Of a stretch of 46,842 nt of DNA, positions 1 through 8,940 are shown in pieces. This DNA is from an uncultured bacterium (lineage in GTDB: Bacteria; Cyanobacteriota; Vampirovibrionia; Gastranaerophilales; Gastranaerophilaceae), in NCBI GenBank assembly GCA_949298805.1, contig CASFXY010000015.1:5520-52361 (forward strand). Reading direction: 5' to 3'. Within the stretch, counting starts at the first letter, position 1. Each line of letters opens with the position of its first letter. A program made the position numbers and the translations under genes. The notes below the pieces were generated by a model that saw only the letters and a program-made list of their open reading frames with translations, searched no databases and was not told the DNA's origin.

Positions 1-99
1 GGGTCAAGCTCATCGCTTGCCCCAATCGCACCGGCTGTCGCTTGCGTAGTGCTCGGGTCAAGCTCATCGCTTGCCCCAATCGCACCGGCTGTCGCTTGC
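1..99 (-). repeat. 54-bp in-frame tandem repeat inside nrdJ, at least 1.8 copies
   Basis: Bases 1-45 and 55-99 are identical over 45 bp, giving a period of 54 bp. On the minus strand each unit encodes QATAGAIGASDELDPSTT, in frame with nrdJ. The unit is 34/54 G+C (63%), far above the AT-rich gene around it. The array continues beyond the left edge, so copy number is unknown. Confidence 0.95.
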
Positions 100-1964
100 A
101 TTTCGGCTTGTTTTTCTTCTTTTGTTTTAACTTTATCTACAACCATAGGTTGTGACCATCTTGAGTTATTACGATATACGGTTAAGCCCTTAAGACCTGC
201 TTTAAAGCCAAGCATATATGCTTTTGCAACATCTTCAACAGTTGCGCTTTCAACAAAATTAATTGTTTTTGAAACAGCATTGTCGGTATGCAATTGAAAT
301 GCTGCTTGCATCATGATGTGTGCTTCAGGTGAAACATCATGTGCTGTTGCAAATGTTCTTTTTGTATATTCGTCAATTCCTTCAATATGTGCAATTGAGC
401 CTGTTTTTGCTATTTCTTCCATTAATTCTTCACTGTAGAAACCATGTTCCTTTGCATAATTTTCAAATATAGGGTTAACCTCAAGAAGAATCGTACCATC
501 CATAATATTGCGTTTAAATACCAAGCCAAACAAAGGCTCAATGCCGCCTGAGGCGCCTGCTATCATTGAAATTGTACCAGTTGGTGCAATACAAGTTGTT
601 GTTGCATTTCTAATGCCTGATTTTGCAATTCTATTGTCCAAATCTTCCCACATTTCATCGATGATAACACCTGCGGATTTACCTTTGTATTTATTATATA
701 AGTAGTTAGGACGCGTATATACGCTTTCTTCAAAGCCTTTAAAGCTTCCTCTTGTTTCGCTTAAATTGATACTTTGTGCCTTTGAGTGGTAATCAATAAA
801 TTCCATAACTTTAGCACCAAGGGCACAGCCTTCTTCAGAGTTATAAGGAATCCCAAGCTGCATAAGCATATCTGCAAGACCCATAACACCAAGACCGATT
901 TTTCTTATGTTGCTTACCATTTGTGCTATTTGAGGCAACGGATAATTATTAACAACAATAACGTTATCAAGGAAATGTATTGCAAGGCGCGTAACATTGG
1001 CAAGTTTACTCCAATCTACATCCAAGCCTCCTGCAGGATTTTTCTTAATCATTTTTGCAAGGTTAATTGAGCCTAAATTGCAAGCTTCATAAGGCAAAAG
1101 CGGAACCTCGCCGCAAGGATTTGTGGATTCAATTTCGCCTAGTGCAGGTGTCGGGTTGTCTTCATTAATTCTATCGATAAAAATAATTCCCGGTTCGCCT
1201 GAAGCCCAAGCGCCTTTTGTGATTATGTCAAAAATTTCTCTTGCGTTTACTTTTTTAACACACTGTTTTGTATTCGGGTGAATAAGTTCAAAATCCCTAT
1301 CTTCTTCGACTGCTCTCATAAATTCGTCAGTTACGGCAATTGAAATGTTAAAGTTATTTAATTTTGATAAATCATCTTTGCAGTGAATAAATTCTAAAAT
1401 ATCAGGGTGATCAATTCTTAATATACCCATATTGGCGCCACGTCTTGTACCGCCTTGTTTAACGGCTTCAGTTGCGGCATTAAATACTTCCATAAAAGAA
1501 ACCGGACCTGATGAAACTCCCATAGTAGAGTGAACAACATCGTTTTTGGGTCTTAATCTTGAGAAAGAAAAACCTGTACCGCCACCTGATTTATGAATTA
1601 ATGCGGTATTTTTAATAGTTTCAAAAATACCTTCAAGAGAATCTTCAACAGGAAGAACAAAGCAAGCGCTTAATTGTCCCAAATCTCTGCCTGCATTCAT
1701 TAGAGTTGGTGAATTTGGCATAAAATAACATTTTGTAATCATTTCATAGAAATTTTGTGCTGTTTTTTTGACTTCTTCTTCACTTGCACCAAATTCTCTG
1801 TCTGCACTTGCAATGGTGTCAGCTACTCTGTGGAATAAATCTTCAGGGGTTTCAATAACTTCTCCGTTTAAATCTCTTTTTAAATACCTTTTTTCAAGTA
1901 CTTTAATTGCGTTTTTTGATAATGACAATACTGAATCATTTGCACTCTCGCTAAGCGAATTCAC
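1..1964 (-). CDS. nrdJ: Vitamin B12-dependent (class II) ribonucleotide reductase, 3' end outside window
   Basis: This enzyme reduces ribonucleotides to deoxyribonucleotides using adenosylcobalamin, so it works with or without oxygen. The visible 654 residues run from a GTG start (1962-1964) with GGAGG 8 bases upstream; no ATG fits as well. Family motifs seen in order are NSPTLMNAG (about 84-92), the redox cysteine in SACFVLPV (C101), GGTGFSFSRLRP (about 128-139), NPCGE with the thiyl-radical cysteine (C284), ACNLGSINL (about 294-302) and PTGTISMIAGASGG. The barrel seems to end near LTVYRNNSRW. After it comes a charged linker and an 18-residue tandem repeat that starts at residue 623 and reaches the window edge. 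The C-terminal redox tail is therefore not visible. It is divergent from the TPR gene at 2174. The class call is firm; the full length is unknown. Confidence 0.95.
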   Translation of the reverse strand, partial: MNSLSESANDSVLSLSKNAIKVLEKRYLKRDLNGEVIETPEDLFHRVADTIASADREFGASEEEVKKTAQNFYEMITKCYFMPNSPTLMNAGRDLGQLSACFVLPVEDSLEGIFETIKNTALIHKSGGGTGFSFSRLRPKNDVVHSTMGVSSGPVSFMEVFNAATEAVKQGGTRRGANMGILRIDHPDILEFIHCKDDLSKLNNFNISIAVTDEFMRAVEEDRDFELIHPNTKQCVKKVNAREIFDIITKGAWASGEPGIIFIDRINEDNPTPALGEIESTNPCGEVPLLPYEACNLGSINLAKMIKKNPAGGLDVDWSKLANVTRLAIHFLDNVIVVNNYPLPQIAQMVSNIRKIGLGVMGLADMLMQLGIPYNSEEGCALGAKVMEFIDYHSKAQSINLSETRGSFKGFEESVYTRPNYLYNKYKGKSAGVIIDEMWEDLDNRIAKSGIRNATTTCIAPTGTISMIAGASGGIEPLFGLVFKRNIMDGTILLEVNPIFENYAKEHGFYSEELMEEIAKTGSIAHIEGIDEYTKRTFATAHDVSPEAHIMMQAAFQLHTDNAVSKTINFVESATVEDVAKAYMLGFKAGLKGLTVYRNNSRWSQPMVVDKVKTKEEKQAEMQATAGAIGASDELDPSTTQATAGAIGASDELD

Positions 1965-2173
1965 TTTTTTTCCTCCAACCAAATATTTTAAAATAATTTC
2001 TATATATTATAGCTTAAACCTTTTTTAAAATTCATGCCTTAATGTAACGTTTTGTAATTTCATGTCTAACATGCACCCTGTCATGCTTTTAAGCTTTTTA
2101 AAAAAATATACTAGCCCGCAAATATAACTGTTTATACAATGAAAATAATGAGATTTAAAAAATAAAATTAATT
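1965..2173. promoter_or_regulatory. Divergent intergenic region between nrdJ and the TPR gene
   Basis: This 209-bp AT-rich gap separates two divergent genes and must hold promoters for both. On the minus strand a perfect TATAAT lies at 2011-2006, about 42 bases from the nrdJ GTG, but no good -35 box is seen at the right distance. I looked for a cobalamin riboswitch and a clear NrdR box and could not support either. Confidence 0.4.
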
Positions 2174-2710
2174 ATGCGAGTTATAAATTTTTTAGCGGAA
2201 AAGTACTATAAAATAGCCTATGACACCTTTTTTTATATAGAGGATAATTTAAAAGCGCAAAAATATCTTTCTCGTGCTCTTGAAATAGAACCAAAACATC
2301 AAAAAGCTTTAAGACTTAAAGGGAATATGCTGGTTGTACAAGATAAAATTGCCTCTGCGCTTGAAGTTTGGCATAAATTGTATGATATGGGAGAAGATGA
2401 TTTTGAGGTAACTTCAAAAATTGCATATTGTTTTGCCCAAAAAGGCGATTATGCAAGGGCCCTTGAATTTTGCGAAAAAAGCGCCATGCGGGTTGCTCTG
2501 GGCGATAGCGAAAAGATGTATTCTTTGTATCGTTTAAAGATTGATTTGCTTCTTGATACAAAAAAACCTAAAAGTGCTTATAAGCTTTTTAAAAATGCAC
2601 TCAAAACCTTATCTTCTTCAGATGCTTATGAACTTAAGAACAGCTATTCTTTTTTAAATTTTTATACAGGTACGGTCACAACTTTAAAAAATATAAAAAG
2701 TGCTTTTTAA
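2174..2710 (+). CDS. Small TPR-repeat protein
   Basis: A 178-residue protein with about three tetratricopeptide-like helical pairs, e.g. AQKYLSRALEIEPKHQKAL (about 29-47) and IAYCFAQKGDYARALEFCEKSA (about 83-104). TPR proteins act as protein-binding scaffolds; no enzymatic motif is present. No signal peptide or membrane segment is evident, so a cytoplasmic place is likely. The ATG lacks an obvious ribosome-binding site. It is the first gene of a plus-strand run and sits 29 bases before the NrnA-type gene. The binding partner cannot be read from the sequence. Confidence 0.75.
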   Translation: MRVINFLAEKYYKIAYDTFFYIEDNLKAQKYLSRALEIEPKHQKALRLKGNMLVVQDKIASALEVWHKLYDMGEDDFEVTSKIAYCFAQKGDYARALEFCEKSAMRVALGDSEKMYSLYRLKIDLLLDTKKPKSAYKLFKNALKTLSSSDAYELKNSYSFLNFYTGTVTTLKNIKSAF

Positions 2711-2739
2711 AAAATGTTTTTTTGTGATAACCTTTGAAC

Positions 2740-3696
2740 ATGATTAAAAAAATTTTTGAACTTATTGAGAGTGCGAAAAAGATTTTAATTATTACCCATG
2801 TTAATCCTGATGGTGATACTTTGGGCAGTGCCTGCGCAATAAAGTCTTACATCGGGGAAAAAGCCGATATTTTGCTACAGGTTTCAAAAGGCAAAAGTTA
2901 TCCTGAAATCTATTCTTTTTTGCCATATTTAAGTGAAGCAAAAACACTTGATAGTGTTCATAATATTTACGATACCGTAATTTGTATCGATATTGCTTCA
3001 ATAGACAGAATTGTGGAAAATGCACGTGAGATTTTCAATAGTGCAAGAGTGACTATAAATATTGACCATCACAAAACAAATAAGGGCTTTGCGCAATATA
3101 ATCATATTTTAGGTGCTCTTTCAAGTGCAGGTGAAGTTTTTTATGAAATGTTGGAAAGTCAAAATAAACAAATTACTCTTGAGATGGCAAATTGTTTGTA
3201 TGTATCAATTTTAACAGATACGGGCTGCTTTAAGTATGAAACAGTAACCCCCAGAACTCTTGAGATAGCGGCGAAGTTGGCAAAAATAGGAGTTAATACT
3301 TCAAATATCGCAAGACAATGTTATGATTTAAAATCAAAAACCATGGTTATGTTTCAATCATTTTGCGTGTCAAATACACAATTTTCAAATGACGATAAAA
3401 TAGCTTATACTTTAATAAGCAATGAGATTATGCAAAAATTTGGCGCAAAAGATGAACATACAGAGGGAATTTGTGAGATTTTACGTTCAATTAAGCCTGT
3501 TGAATTTGCTTTTGTTTTAAAACAAACTGACGAAAATTTTACAAAAGTTTCAATGCGTTCAAAAGAAAAAGATGTGACTTTGGTTGCTAAAAAATTTGGT
3601 GGTGGCGGGCATACAAGGGCTGCCGGTTGTACTATAAGAAAATCTCTTGAAAGTGCGCTTGAAAACCTTTTAGAGGAAACTAAAAAGTACATTTAG
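2740..3696 (+). CDS. nrnA: DHH/DHHA1 phosphoesterase, NrnA-type nano-RNase / pAp phosphatase
   Basis: Members of this family degrade short oligoribonucleotides and hydrolyse pAp or cyclic-dinucleotide breakdown products in the cytoplasm. The 318-residue protein shows the metal-binding motif HVNPDGDTLGS (H20, D24, D26), a second aspartate in CIDIAS, the DHH motif in NIDHHKTN, and the C-terminal DHHA1 substrate loop GGGGHTRAAG. Length fits single-subunit NrnA. I chose ATG 2740; an in-frame TTG at 2734 would add two residues, and neither has a strong Shine-Dalgarno. It precedes yihY by 8 bases. The NrnA versus cyclic-di-AMP phosphodiesterase choice is not settled by sequence alone. Confidence 0.88.
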   Translation: MIKKIFELIESAKKILIITHVNPDGDTLGSACAIKSYIGEKADILLQVSKGKSYPEIYSFLPYLSEAKTLDSVHNIYDTVICIDIASIDRIVENAREIFNSARVTINIDHHKTNKGFAQYNHILGALSSAGEVFYEMLESQNKQITLEMANCLYVSILTDTGCFKYETVTPRTLEIAAKLAKIGVNTSNIARQCYDLKSKTMVMFQSFCVSNTQFSNDDKIAYTLISNEIMQKFGAKDEHTEGICEILRSIKPVEFAFVLKQTDENFTKVSMRSKEKDVTLVAKKFGGGGHTRAAGCTIRKSLESALENLLEETKKYI

Positions 3697-3704
3697 GAAT
3701 TTTT

Positions 3705-4556
3705 ATGATTAAACTTTTAAAAGAATATGTTGTAAATTTAAAAAATTCAATTGTTCAGGAAGATTTTCCCGGCATGGCATCTGAGATGGCCTTTATGCTT
3801 GTTTTGGGAATTTTCCCTTTTATGCTTTTTTTAATGGCTGTTTTTGGTTGGCTGGGTAAAAAATTTTTTGTAGATAAAGTAATATATTTTATTTCTGTTT
3901 TCACTCCCCATGCGGTTTCAGAGTTGTTACAAAGTGTTTTAAAAGAAGTTATACTTTTTCAAAATGGCGGCATAATGGCAATTATAGGTTTTATAGTTAC
4001 CCTTGTTTTGACCTCTAATGCTATTGCGGTCATTATAAAAGGATTAAATCGTGCAAATAAAATTCAAGAGAACAGAAGTTTTGTAAAAACCAGACTTTTG
4101 TCAGTTTTAATGGTTTTTGTGAATACATTTTTCTTTTTTATATCAGTTAATTTGATTATTTTTGGAAAAGTGATTTTAAATTTTGTTGCAATACATGTTC
4201 ACATGCCACAAAACCTTGTCAATACCTTGCTTATAGGTCGTTGGCCGGTTGCATTTTTAATGCTTTTCATTTTGGCAATGATAAATTATTATGTTTTACC
4301 TGCCCGAGATTTTTCGGTTAAAAGAAAAAGTGTTGTCCCGGGGACAATGTTTTTTTGTATATTTTGGTTATTGGGCTCTTGGCTCTTTTCACTTTATGTT
4401 AATGAATTAGGCACCTACAACAGGGTTTACGGTACAATTGGTACTTTTGCAATTTTAATGGTTTGGCTGTATTACACCTCAATTATTATGTTAATCGGAG
4501 GCGAAATTAATAATCAAACTCTTGAAAAATTAACCTGTAAGGTGCAGGAGAAGTAA
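3705..4556 (+). CDS. yihY: YihY/BrkB-family inner-membrane protein
   Basis: A 283-residue integral membrane protein with about six hydrophobic segments (roughly 25-50, 85-110, 130-155, 175-195, 210-235, 245-265). It has the family feature of a conserved N-terminal EDFPGMASEMAF stretch and the C-terminal YGTIGTFAILMVWLYYTS segment with the GGEIN motif. The family was once called ribonuclease BN, but that activity is now assigned to another gene; the true role is unknown. It follows the nrnA-type gene by 8 bases with AGGAA before the ATG, so they are probably co-transcribed. Confidence 0.88.
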   Translation: MIKLLKEYVVNLKNSIVQEDFPGMASEMAFMLVLGIFPFMLFLMAVFGWLGKKFFVDKVIYFISVFTPHAVSELLQSVLKEVILFQNGGIMAIIGFIVTLVLTSNAIAVIIKGLNRANKIQENRSFVKTRLLSVLMVFVNTFFFFISVNLIIFGKVILNFVAIHVHMPQNLVNTLLIGRWPVAFLMLFILAMINYYVLPARDFSVKRKSVVPGTMFFCIFWLLGSWLFSLYVNELGTYNRVYGTIGTFAILMVWLYYTSIIMLIGGEINNQTLEKLTCKVQEK

Positions 4557-4603
4557 ATTTAATAAAACTTTACAAATATTAAAATTTATAATAAAATCGT
4601 AGC

Positions 4604-5449
4604 ATGCTAGACTTAAATGCTGATTACGAAGTTTTAAATTTTATTGTCGGGGATACAAAAGCAGGTACCAAGATGGGAAAAATGCAGCTTAAAAACCTCG
4701 ATGACTTATCAATTTTAAATTGTATTTTGTGGGAAGAAACACTCAATCGTATAGAAGAAAAAGTTTTTAAAACTGGCAATATTATTAAAATTTTAACTGC
4801 AAGCTATAACGAAAAATATAACAATTGTCTTGTAAATAATCTTGAGTTAGTGGAGGAAGCAATCTGCGGGCTTGAAGATTTTGAAAGAGATGAAAAATAC
4901 AATGAATTAATTGCTTTTGTTGAAACTTTTAAAAACGAAAAACTTAAAAATTTTGTTTTGAACATCCTTAAAAATAACGAGCAAGCTATCAAGGCTGCGC
5001 CTGCGGCAAAATCTATGCATCACAACTATATAGGTGGTCTGCTGGTACATACTCTTGAGTGTATTGATTTTGCAAAAATAATTTATCCTAAATTAAATAA
5101 CAGAGTTAATGAACAAGAACTGTATGCGGCTTGTATTTTGCATGATATAGGCAAGATTTTTGAATATAAAATAAATCTTGAAACCGGATTTATTGAATAT
5201 AATGAGGAATTTAAGAAAGACTGGTTAACTCATTCTCAATACGGTTACACATTGTGCATGAAAGAAGGTTTTAAAAATATTGCTAAAATGATAGCGGCAC
5301 ATCATGGCAGGGCGGATTGGGGTGCTATGATTGATTTGTCGGAAAGAGATTTGGAACCTTTTTATTATATAGTGCACCATATCGATGACCTTAGTGCAAA
5401 ATTTGGTAAAACTTCCGTTAAAGACTTAAAAAACAAGGAGAATGCCTGA
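4604..5449 (+). CDS. yhaM: YhaM-type 3'-5' exoribonuclease (OB fold + HD domain)
   Basis: A 281-residue protein with an N-terminal OB-fold-like nucleic-acid binding region (about 1-85) and a C-terminal HD metal-dependent phosphohydrolase domain. HD-domain residues seen are HHNYIGGLLVHT (about 141-152), the ILHDIGK motif (about 178-184), HSQYGY and AAHHGRADWG. This is the YhaM architecture, a 3'-5' exonuclease acting on RNA and single-stranded DNA. A TATAAT at 4587-4592 lies only 11 bases before the ATG and there is no Shine-Dalgarno, which hints at a near-leaderless transcript. The stop overlaps the next ATG by one base. The exact substrate is inferred from the family. Confidence 0.82.
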   Translation: MLDLNADYEVLNFIVGDTKAGTKMGKMQLKNLDDLSILNCILWEETLNRIEEKVFKTGNIIKILTASYNEKYNNCLVNNLELVEEAICGLEDFERDEKYNELIAFVETFKNEKLKNFVLNILKNNEQAIKAAPAAKSMHHNYIGGLLVHTLECIDFAKIIYPKLNNRVNEQELYAACILHDIGKIFEYKINLETGFIEYNEEFKKDWLTHSQYGYTLCMKEGFKNIAKMIAAHHGRADWGAMIDLSERDLEPFYYIVHHIDDLSAKFGKTSVKDLKNKENA

Positions 5450-6135
5450 TGAAAAAAATTGTAAGCTTTCTTGCTCTTTTTGCTTTTATTGCTTTAATGC
5501 CTGCGGTAAGCGCATATCAGCTTAAAGCTGATGCTTATACTCAAAGAATTCCAAAGGGTACAAAACTTAATCTTGTTATGGCAGAGCCCCTTTCAACTGC
5601 TCAAATGCAAGCGGGAGATATGTTTAGTGCAAGATTAACAGGCGATGTTAAAATTAACGGCAAAACAATTTTGCCTTCAGGTTCGCTTGTGCGCGGAACT
5701 GTTGAAAAATATAAATCGACAGCAAGATTATCAAGAAGCGCGCTTTTGTATTTAACTTTTGACCATGTTGTAACTCCTCAGGGCAGACAGTTGCCATTAA
5801 ATGCGGCAGTATGCTCAAATTTTGATATTCTTGAGGATGGTGCAATATCAGGCGGCGGAAATTATTGGAATGAACTTAAAAGAAATGCCCAAAAGAGTGG
5901 CAAAATTATCTCAAAAACTACAAAATGGGGTATAACATCGGGCGAAGAATTGTTTACGGGCGGAAGATTTTTGGTAACTCCAATAGCCGCAATTGGCGGT
6001 ACTATAGGCGGCGGTGCTTATCTAATCGGTGACAGCGTGATTGACTTATTTAGAAAAGGGCACGATGTGGTTATTGATCAGGGCATAATATTTGATGTAA
6101 TTCTGCTTGAACCTTTGGATGTACCTATTTCCTAG
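5449..6135 (+). CDS. Exported protein of unknown function
   Basis: A 228-residue protein with a clear signal peptide (hydrophobic KIVSFLALFAFIALMPAVSA, cleavage near residue 22). The mature part begins with PKGTKLNLVMAEPLSTAQMQAGDMF and continues with LPSGSLVRGTVEKY, a beta-rich pattern often found in envelope proteins of unknown role. Near the C-terminus is a glycine-rich stretch (IAAIGGTIGGGAYLIG, about 185-200) that could insert in or oligomerise at a membrane. It is translationally coupled to the YhaM-type gene by a one-base overlap. I do not recognise a named family and assign no function. Confidence 0.7.
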   Translation: MKKIVSFLALFAFIALMPAVSAYQLKADAYTQRIPKGTKLNLVMAEPLSTAQMQAGDMFSARLTGDVKINGKTILPSGSLVRGTVEKYKSTARLSRSALLYLTFDHVVTPQGRQLPLNAAVCSNFDILEDGAISGGGNYWNELKRNAQKSGKIISKTTKWGITSGEELFTGGRFLVTPIAAIGGTIGGGAYLIGDSVIDLFRKGHDVVIDQGIIFDVILLEPLDVPIS

Positions 6136-6142
6136 GAGTTTT

Positions 6143-6664
6143 ATGAAAATACTTGAAGAAATTAAAGAAATTCTTATTAAAAACGATTTAAAAATCGCCT
6201 GTGCCGAATCATGCACAGGCGGTTTAGTCAGTTCTTATCTTACTGATATTTCAGGTTCAAGCGCTTATATAGAACAAAATTTTGTCACTTATTCAAATCG
6301 GGCTAAAATAAATATTTTAAATGTCAAAGAAGAAACTCTGGAGAAGTTTGGTGCGGTTAGTTTTGAAGTGGCTTATCAAATGACACTGGGGCTTTTAAAT
6401 TATGCCCCATGTTCACTTGCGACAACAGGAATTTTAGGCCCTACCGGAGGTTCCAAACAAAAGCCTGTCGGGCTTTGCTATATAGGTTTTGGCATTTTGT
6501 GTAAAGGTGAACCTGTTATTAAAATTGTTAAATTTCAATCCGGAATTGTAAATTCGGATGCAAATAAAATGAGGGTGGAAATTAAGGAGGATATAGCGAG
6601 AAACGCGCTTATAAATTTGATTGGATTTTTGAAAGAAAATGTAGCAACATGTAAAGAAACTTAA
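6143..6664 (+). CDS. pncC: CinA C-terminal-domain protein, probable NMN amidohydrolase
   Basis: The 173-residue protein matches the stand-alone CinA C-terminal domain, which deamidates nicotinamide mononucleotide to nicotinate mononucleotide in NAD recycling. Hallmarks seen are the catalytic region CAESCTGGLVSSYLTDISGSS (C17-S37), TYSNRAKINIL, the GAVSFEVAYQM region and TGILGPTGGSKQKPVG. I chose ATG 6143, which has TAGGAG 6 bases upstream, over an upstream in-frame start at 6107 that would overlap the previous gene by 29 bases. It ends the plus-strand housekeeping run before the tad operon. Confidence 0.9.
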   Translation: MKILEEIKEILIKNDLKIACAESCTGGLVSSYLTDISGSSAYIEQNFVTYSNRAKINILNVKEETLEKFGAVSFEVAYQMTLGLLNYAPCSLATTGILGPTGGSKQKPVGLCYIGFGILCKGEPVIKIVKFQSGIVNSDANKMRVEIKEDIARNALINLIGFLKENVATCKET

Positions 6665-6721
6665 TGATTTTCTCAATTGCGCAAAATAATGTAAAATGTT
6701 AAGCGGAAGCTTTGTGAGTTT

Positions 6722-7591
6722 ATGAGTATCAAAAAAAATAAAAATCAACTTATAATTTCCGTAATTGTGGGAGTTGCAATAGCAGTTGCCTCCTATCAGG
6801 TTATCGTAAAATTAAAAATCGAGAATGAAAATCTCAAAAAACTCACACAAACAAGCGCAAATGTTCCAATTAAAAAAATAATCTATGTCGTTTCTAAAAC
6901 CGATATTAAGAAAGGTGATAAAATTCAAGTTGATAATCTCACAACAAAGCAATTTCCTATTGAAATCGAGGGTGCAATTACTGACCCTGCAAAAATCTCC
7001 GGACTTGTTGCAACAAAAGATATTAAAGCTGATTCGCCCATTGTAGAAAACTTTTTTAAGATTTCCGATATGGATAATGCTCAAAGCGAGCCGCAAAGAG
7101 GTTTTCGTTCCGTTGCTCTAAGGCTTGAAACATTGCCGCATTTCGTAAAATCAGGTGTGCGTACCGATATATATTTCCCAAAAAATGCAATATTCGCGCA
7201 GGATGTTAAAATTTTAAGTGTTGTGGATATCCCAGACAGCAAACAAAAATATGTTATGTTGGAAATCAAAGACAAAGATGTTCCTGTTTTTATAACCGCT
7301 TTAAATGATGACAAGGCAGTTCTTGTTCAAAGAAACAGGCATGAAAGAACAGGATATAAGTTTAGCACAGGTACAATTCAGCTTCCGAAAATATCCTCGG
7401 GGGTTCCGGATGAACTCATTGAGGTTAATGACATTCCCCAATATGATATATCTCAAAATGAAATACCTGTAACAGAAGTTAAATCAAAGCCTTCAAATCA
7501 GGTTCCTATAGTTAAGTCTGCTATAAAGAACGAAGAAGAAATAGAATTTATATCGGGAGATAAAAAAATGATTGTGGGGGCACCGCAATAA
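6722..7591 (+). CDS. cpaB: Tad/Flp pilus assembly protein CpaB (RcpC)
   Basis: CpaB is a periplasmic SAF-domain protein of the tight-adherence pilus, thought to bind peptidoglycan and support the secretin. This 289-residue copy has an N-terminal membrane anchor (about 10-27), then an SAF-like domain with VVSKTDIKKGDKIQVDNLTTKQFP (about 54-77) and SGLVATKDIKADSPIVENFF (about 94-113). A disordered polar tail follows. It is the first gene of the six-gene tad operon and its stop overlaps the secretin ATG by one base. The ribosome-binding site is weak. Assignment rests on domain order plus the unambiguous genes downstream. Confidence 0.88.
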   Translation: MSIKKNKNQLIISVIVGVAIAVASYQVIVKLKIENENLKKLTQTSANVPIKKIIYVVSKTDIKKGDKIQVDNLTTKQFPIEIEGAITDPAKISGLVATKDIKADSPIVENFFKISDMDNAQSEPQRGFRSVALRLETLPHFVKSGVRTDIYFPKNAIFAQDVKILSVVDIPDSKQKYVMLEIKDKDVPVFITALNDDKAVLVQRNRHERTGYKFSTGTIQLPKISSGVPDELIEVNDIPQYDISQNEIPVTEVKSKPSNQVPIVKSAIKNEEEIEFISGDKKMIVGAPQ

Positions 7592-8934
7592 TGTTTAAAA
7601 AAATTAAAAAAGTAATATTTATAATTTTTCTTGCATTCTTTTGCACTGCCGCTTTTGCTCAAAATGGTTTCAGAAGTGTAGAAAATCAAGCTGTCGGGAT
7701 AGATGCACCTTGGGAAAATGATGACACATATAATTATAATGATGCAATGATTGTTAAAAATGCTCTGCGTGACAATAACCAAAAATTATATGCGGTTGTA
7801 GGTAAATCTCAAATTTTAAATTTTGACATTCCCGTAAAAAGAATTTCAATTGCAGATCCCACTGTGGCAGATATTGTTATTTTAACCTCAAAACAACTCA
7901 TGGTAAACGGTAAAAAAGCCGGCAATACAAGCCTTATATTTTGGGGTAAAGATATGGCACCCGTATTTTATAATCTTGTAATTCAGCAAGATGTTGATGA
8001 ATTTTTAAAAGCCGTAGATTATATTGCGCCAAATGAAGATGTTTCTATTATTTTCAACAATAATGGTGCGGTTTTGTCAGGCAAGGTGAGCACAACGGCA
8101 ACAAGACAAAAAATTCTGGAACTTGCCAAGGCTTATAATATAAATCTTGTTGATATGACCGAAAGTGCTTCAAAACAAGTGCTTTTAGAGGTTAAAGTTG
8201 CTGAAGTAACAAAAAATTTCTCAAGAAATTTGGGAACAGGTTTTAGTATCGGCAATAATTCCAAGTTTCAACAGGCAGGCGGTTCTATGACAGGTGATGG
8301 CGGATTTGCAACTGATGCATTGCCTCTGGGAAAATTTTCGCGTGTACTTGTTAATAATGGGGTTAAATATTTCTTTTCAAACAAAGCGGGTGATATAGCA
8401 TTTGAGTTGCAAGCAGCAGAAACAAAAGGCGATGCACAAATTTTAGCTGAGCCTAAATTGCTCGCCGTTGACGGAGAAGAAGCAAGTTTTAATGTGGGTA
8501 ATGAGGTTCCGGTACCTTCTGATGTGGGGCAATACGGGCAAATTGCCTATGATTTCAAAAAGACAGGAGTAATTTTAAATTTTACGCCTACAATTATGGA
8601 AAAAACAGGCAGAATTAAACTTAAGCTTGCGCCGGAAGTAAGCGAAATAGACCGTTCTTCAGGAGTAATGGATGCTCAAAATGCCGTTGTAATTCCGGGC
8701 TTTAAAACAAGAAAAGTTGAAACAACAGTTGAATTAATGGACGGAGAAACTCTTGTTATAGCGGGTCTTTTAAATAATTCAAGTTCAAAATCAAATAATC
8801 AAGTTCCGTTTCTGGGCGATATTCCAATTATAGGAATTTTATTCAAAAAAGTTGAAGATACCAAAAATGATACTGAACTTATGATATTTATTACACCAAG
8901 AATAGTTGATGCACCGACAATAGAGGATATTTAA
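7591..8934 (+). CDS. cpaC: Tad pilus outer-membrane secretin (CpaC/RcpA)
   Basis: This 447-residue protein forms the outer-membrane pore for the Flp pilus. A signal peptide is clear (VIFIIFLAFFCTAAFA, cleavage near 23). The N-domain includes the conserved LYAVVGKSQILNFDIPVKRISIADPTVADI region (about 65-95) and a BON-like part. The secretin core starts near residue 195 (VLLEVKVAEV). It carries ILAEPKLLAVDGEEASFNVGNEVPVP and ends with ETLVIAGLLNNSS and VPFLGDIPIIGILFKK. Presence of a secretin argues for an outer membrane in this organism. Confidence 0.95.
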   Translation: MFKKIKKVIFIIFLAFFCTAAFAQNGFRSVENQAVGIDAPWENDDTYNYNDAMIVKNALRDNNQKLYAVVGKSQILNFDIPVKRISIADPTVADIVILTSKQLMVNGKKAGNTSLIFWGKDMAPVFYNLVIQQDVDEFLKAVDYIAPNEDVSIIFNNNGAVLSGKVSTTATRQKILELAKAYNINLVDMTESASKQVLLEVKVAEVTKNFSRNLGTGFSIGNNSKFQQAGGSMTGDGGFATDALPLGKFSRVLVNNGVKYFFSNKAGDIAFELQAAETKGDAQILAEPKLLAVDGEEASFNVGNEVPVPSDVGQYGQIAYDFKKTGVILNFTPTIMEKTGRIKLKLAPEVSEIDRSSGVMDAQNAVVIPGFKTRKVETTVELMDGETLVIAGLLNNSSSKSNNQVPFLGDIPIIGILFKKVEDTKNDTELMIFITPRIVDAPTIEDI

Positions 8935-8940
8935 AATAAA

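Noticed and set aside
786-1070. 94-codon plus-strand ORF inside nrdJ
   Set aside because: It runs antisense to conserved ribonucleotide reductase sequence and shows no protein-like pattern.
1965-2173. Cobalamin riboswitch upstream of nrdJ
   Set aside because: The gap is short and AT-rich; no B12-box or multi-stem structure could be recognised.
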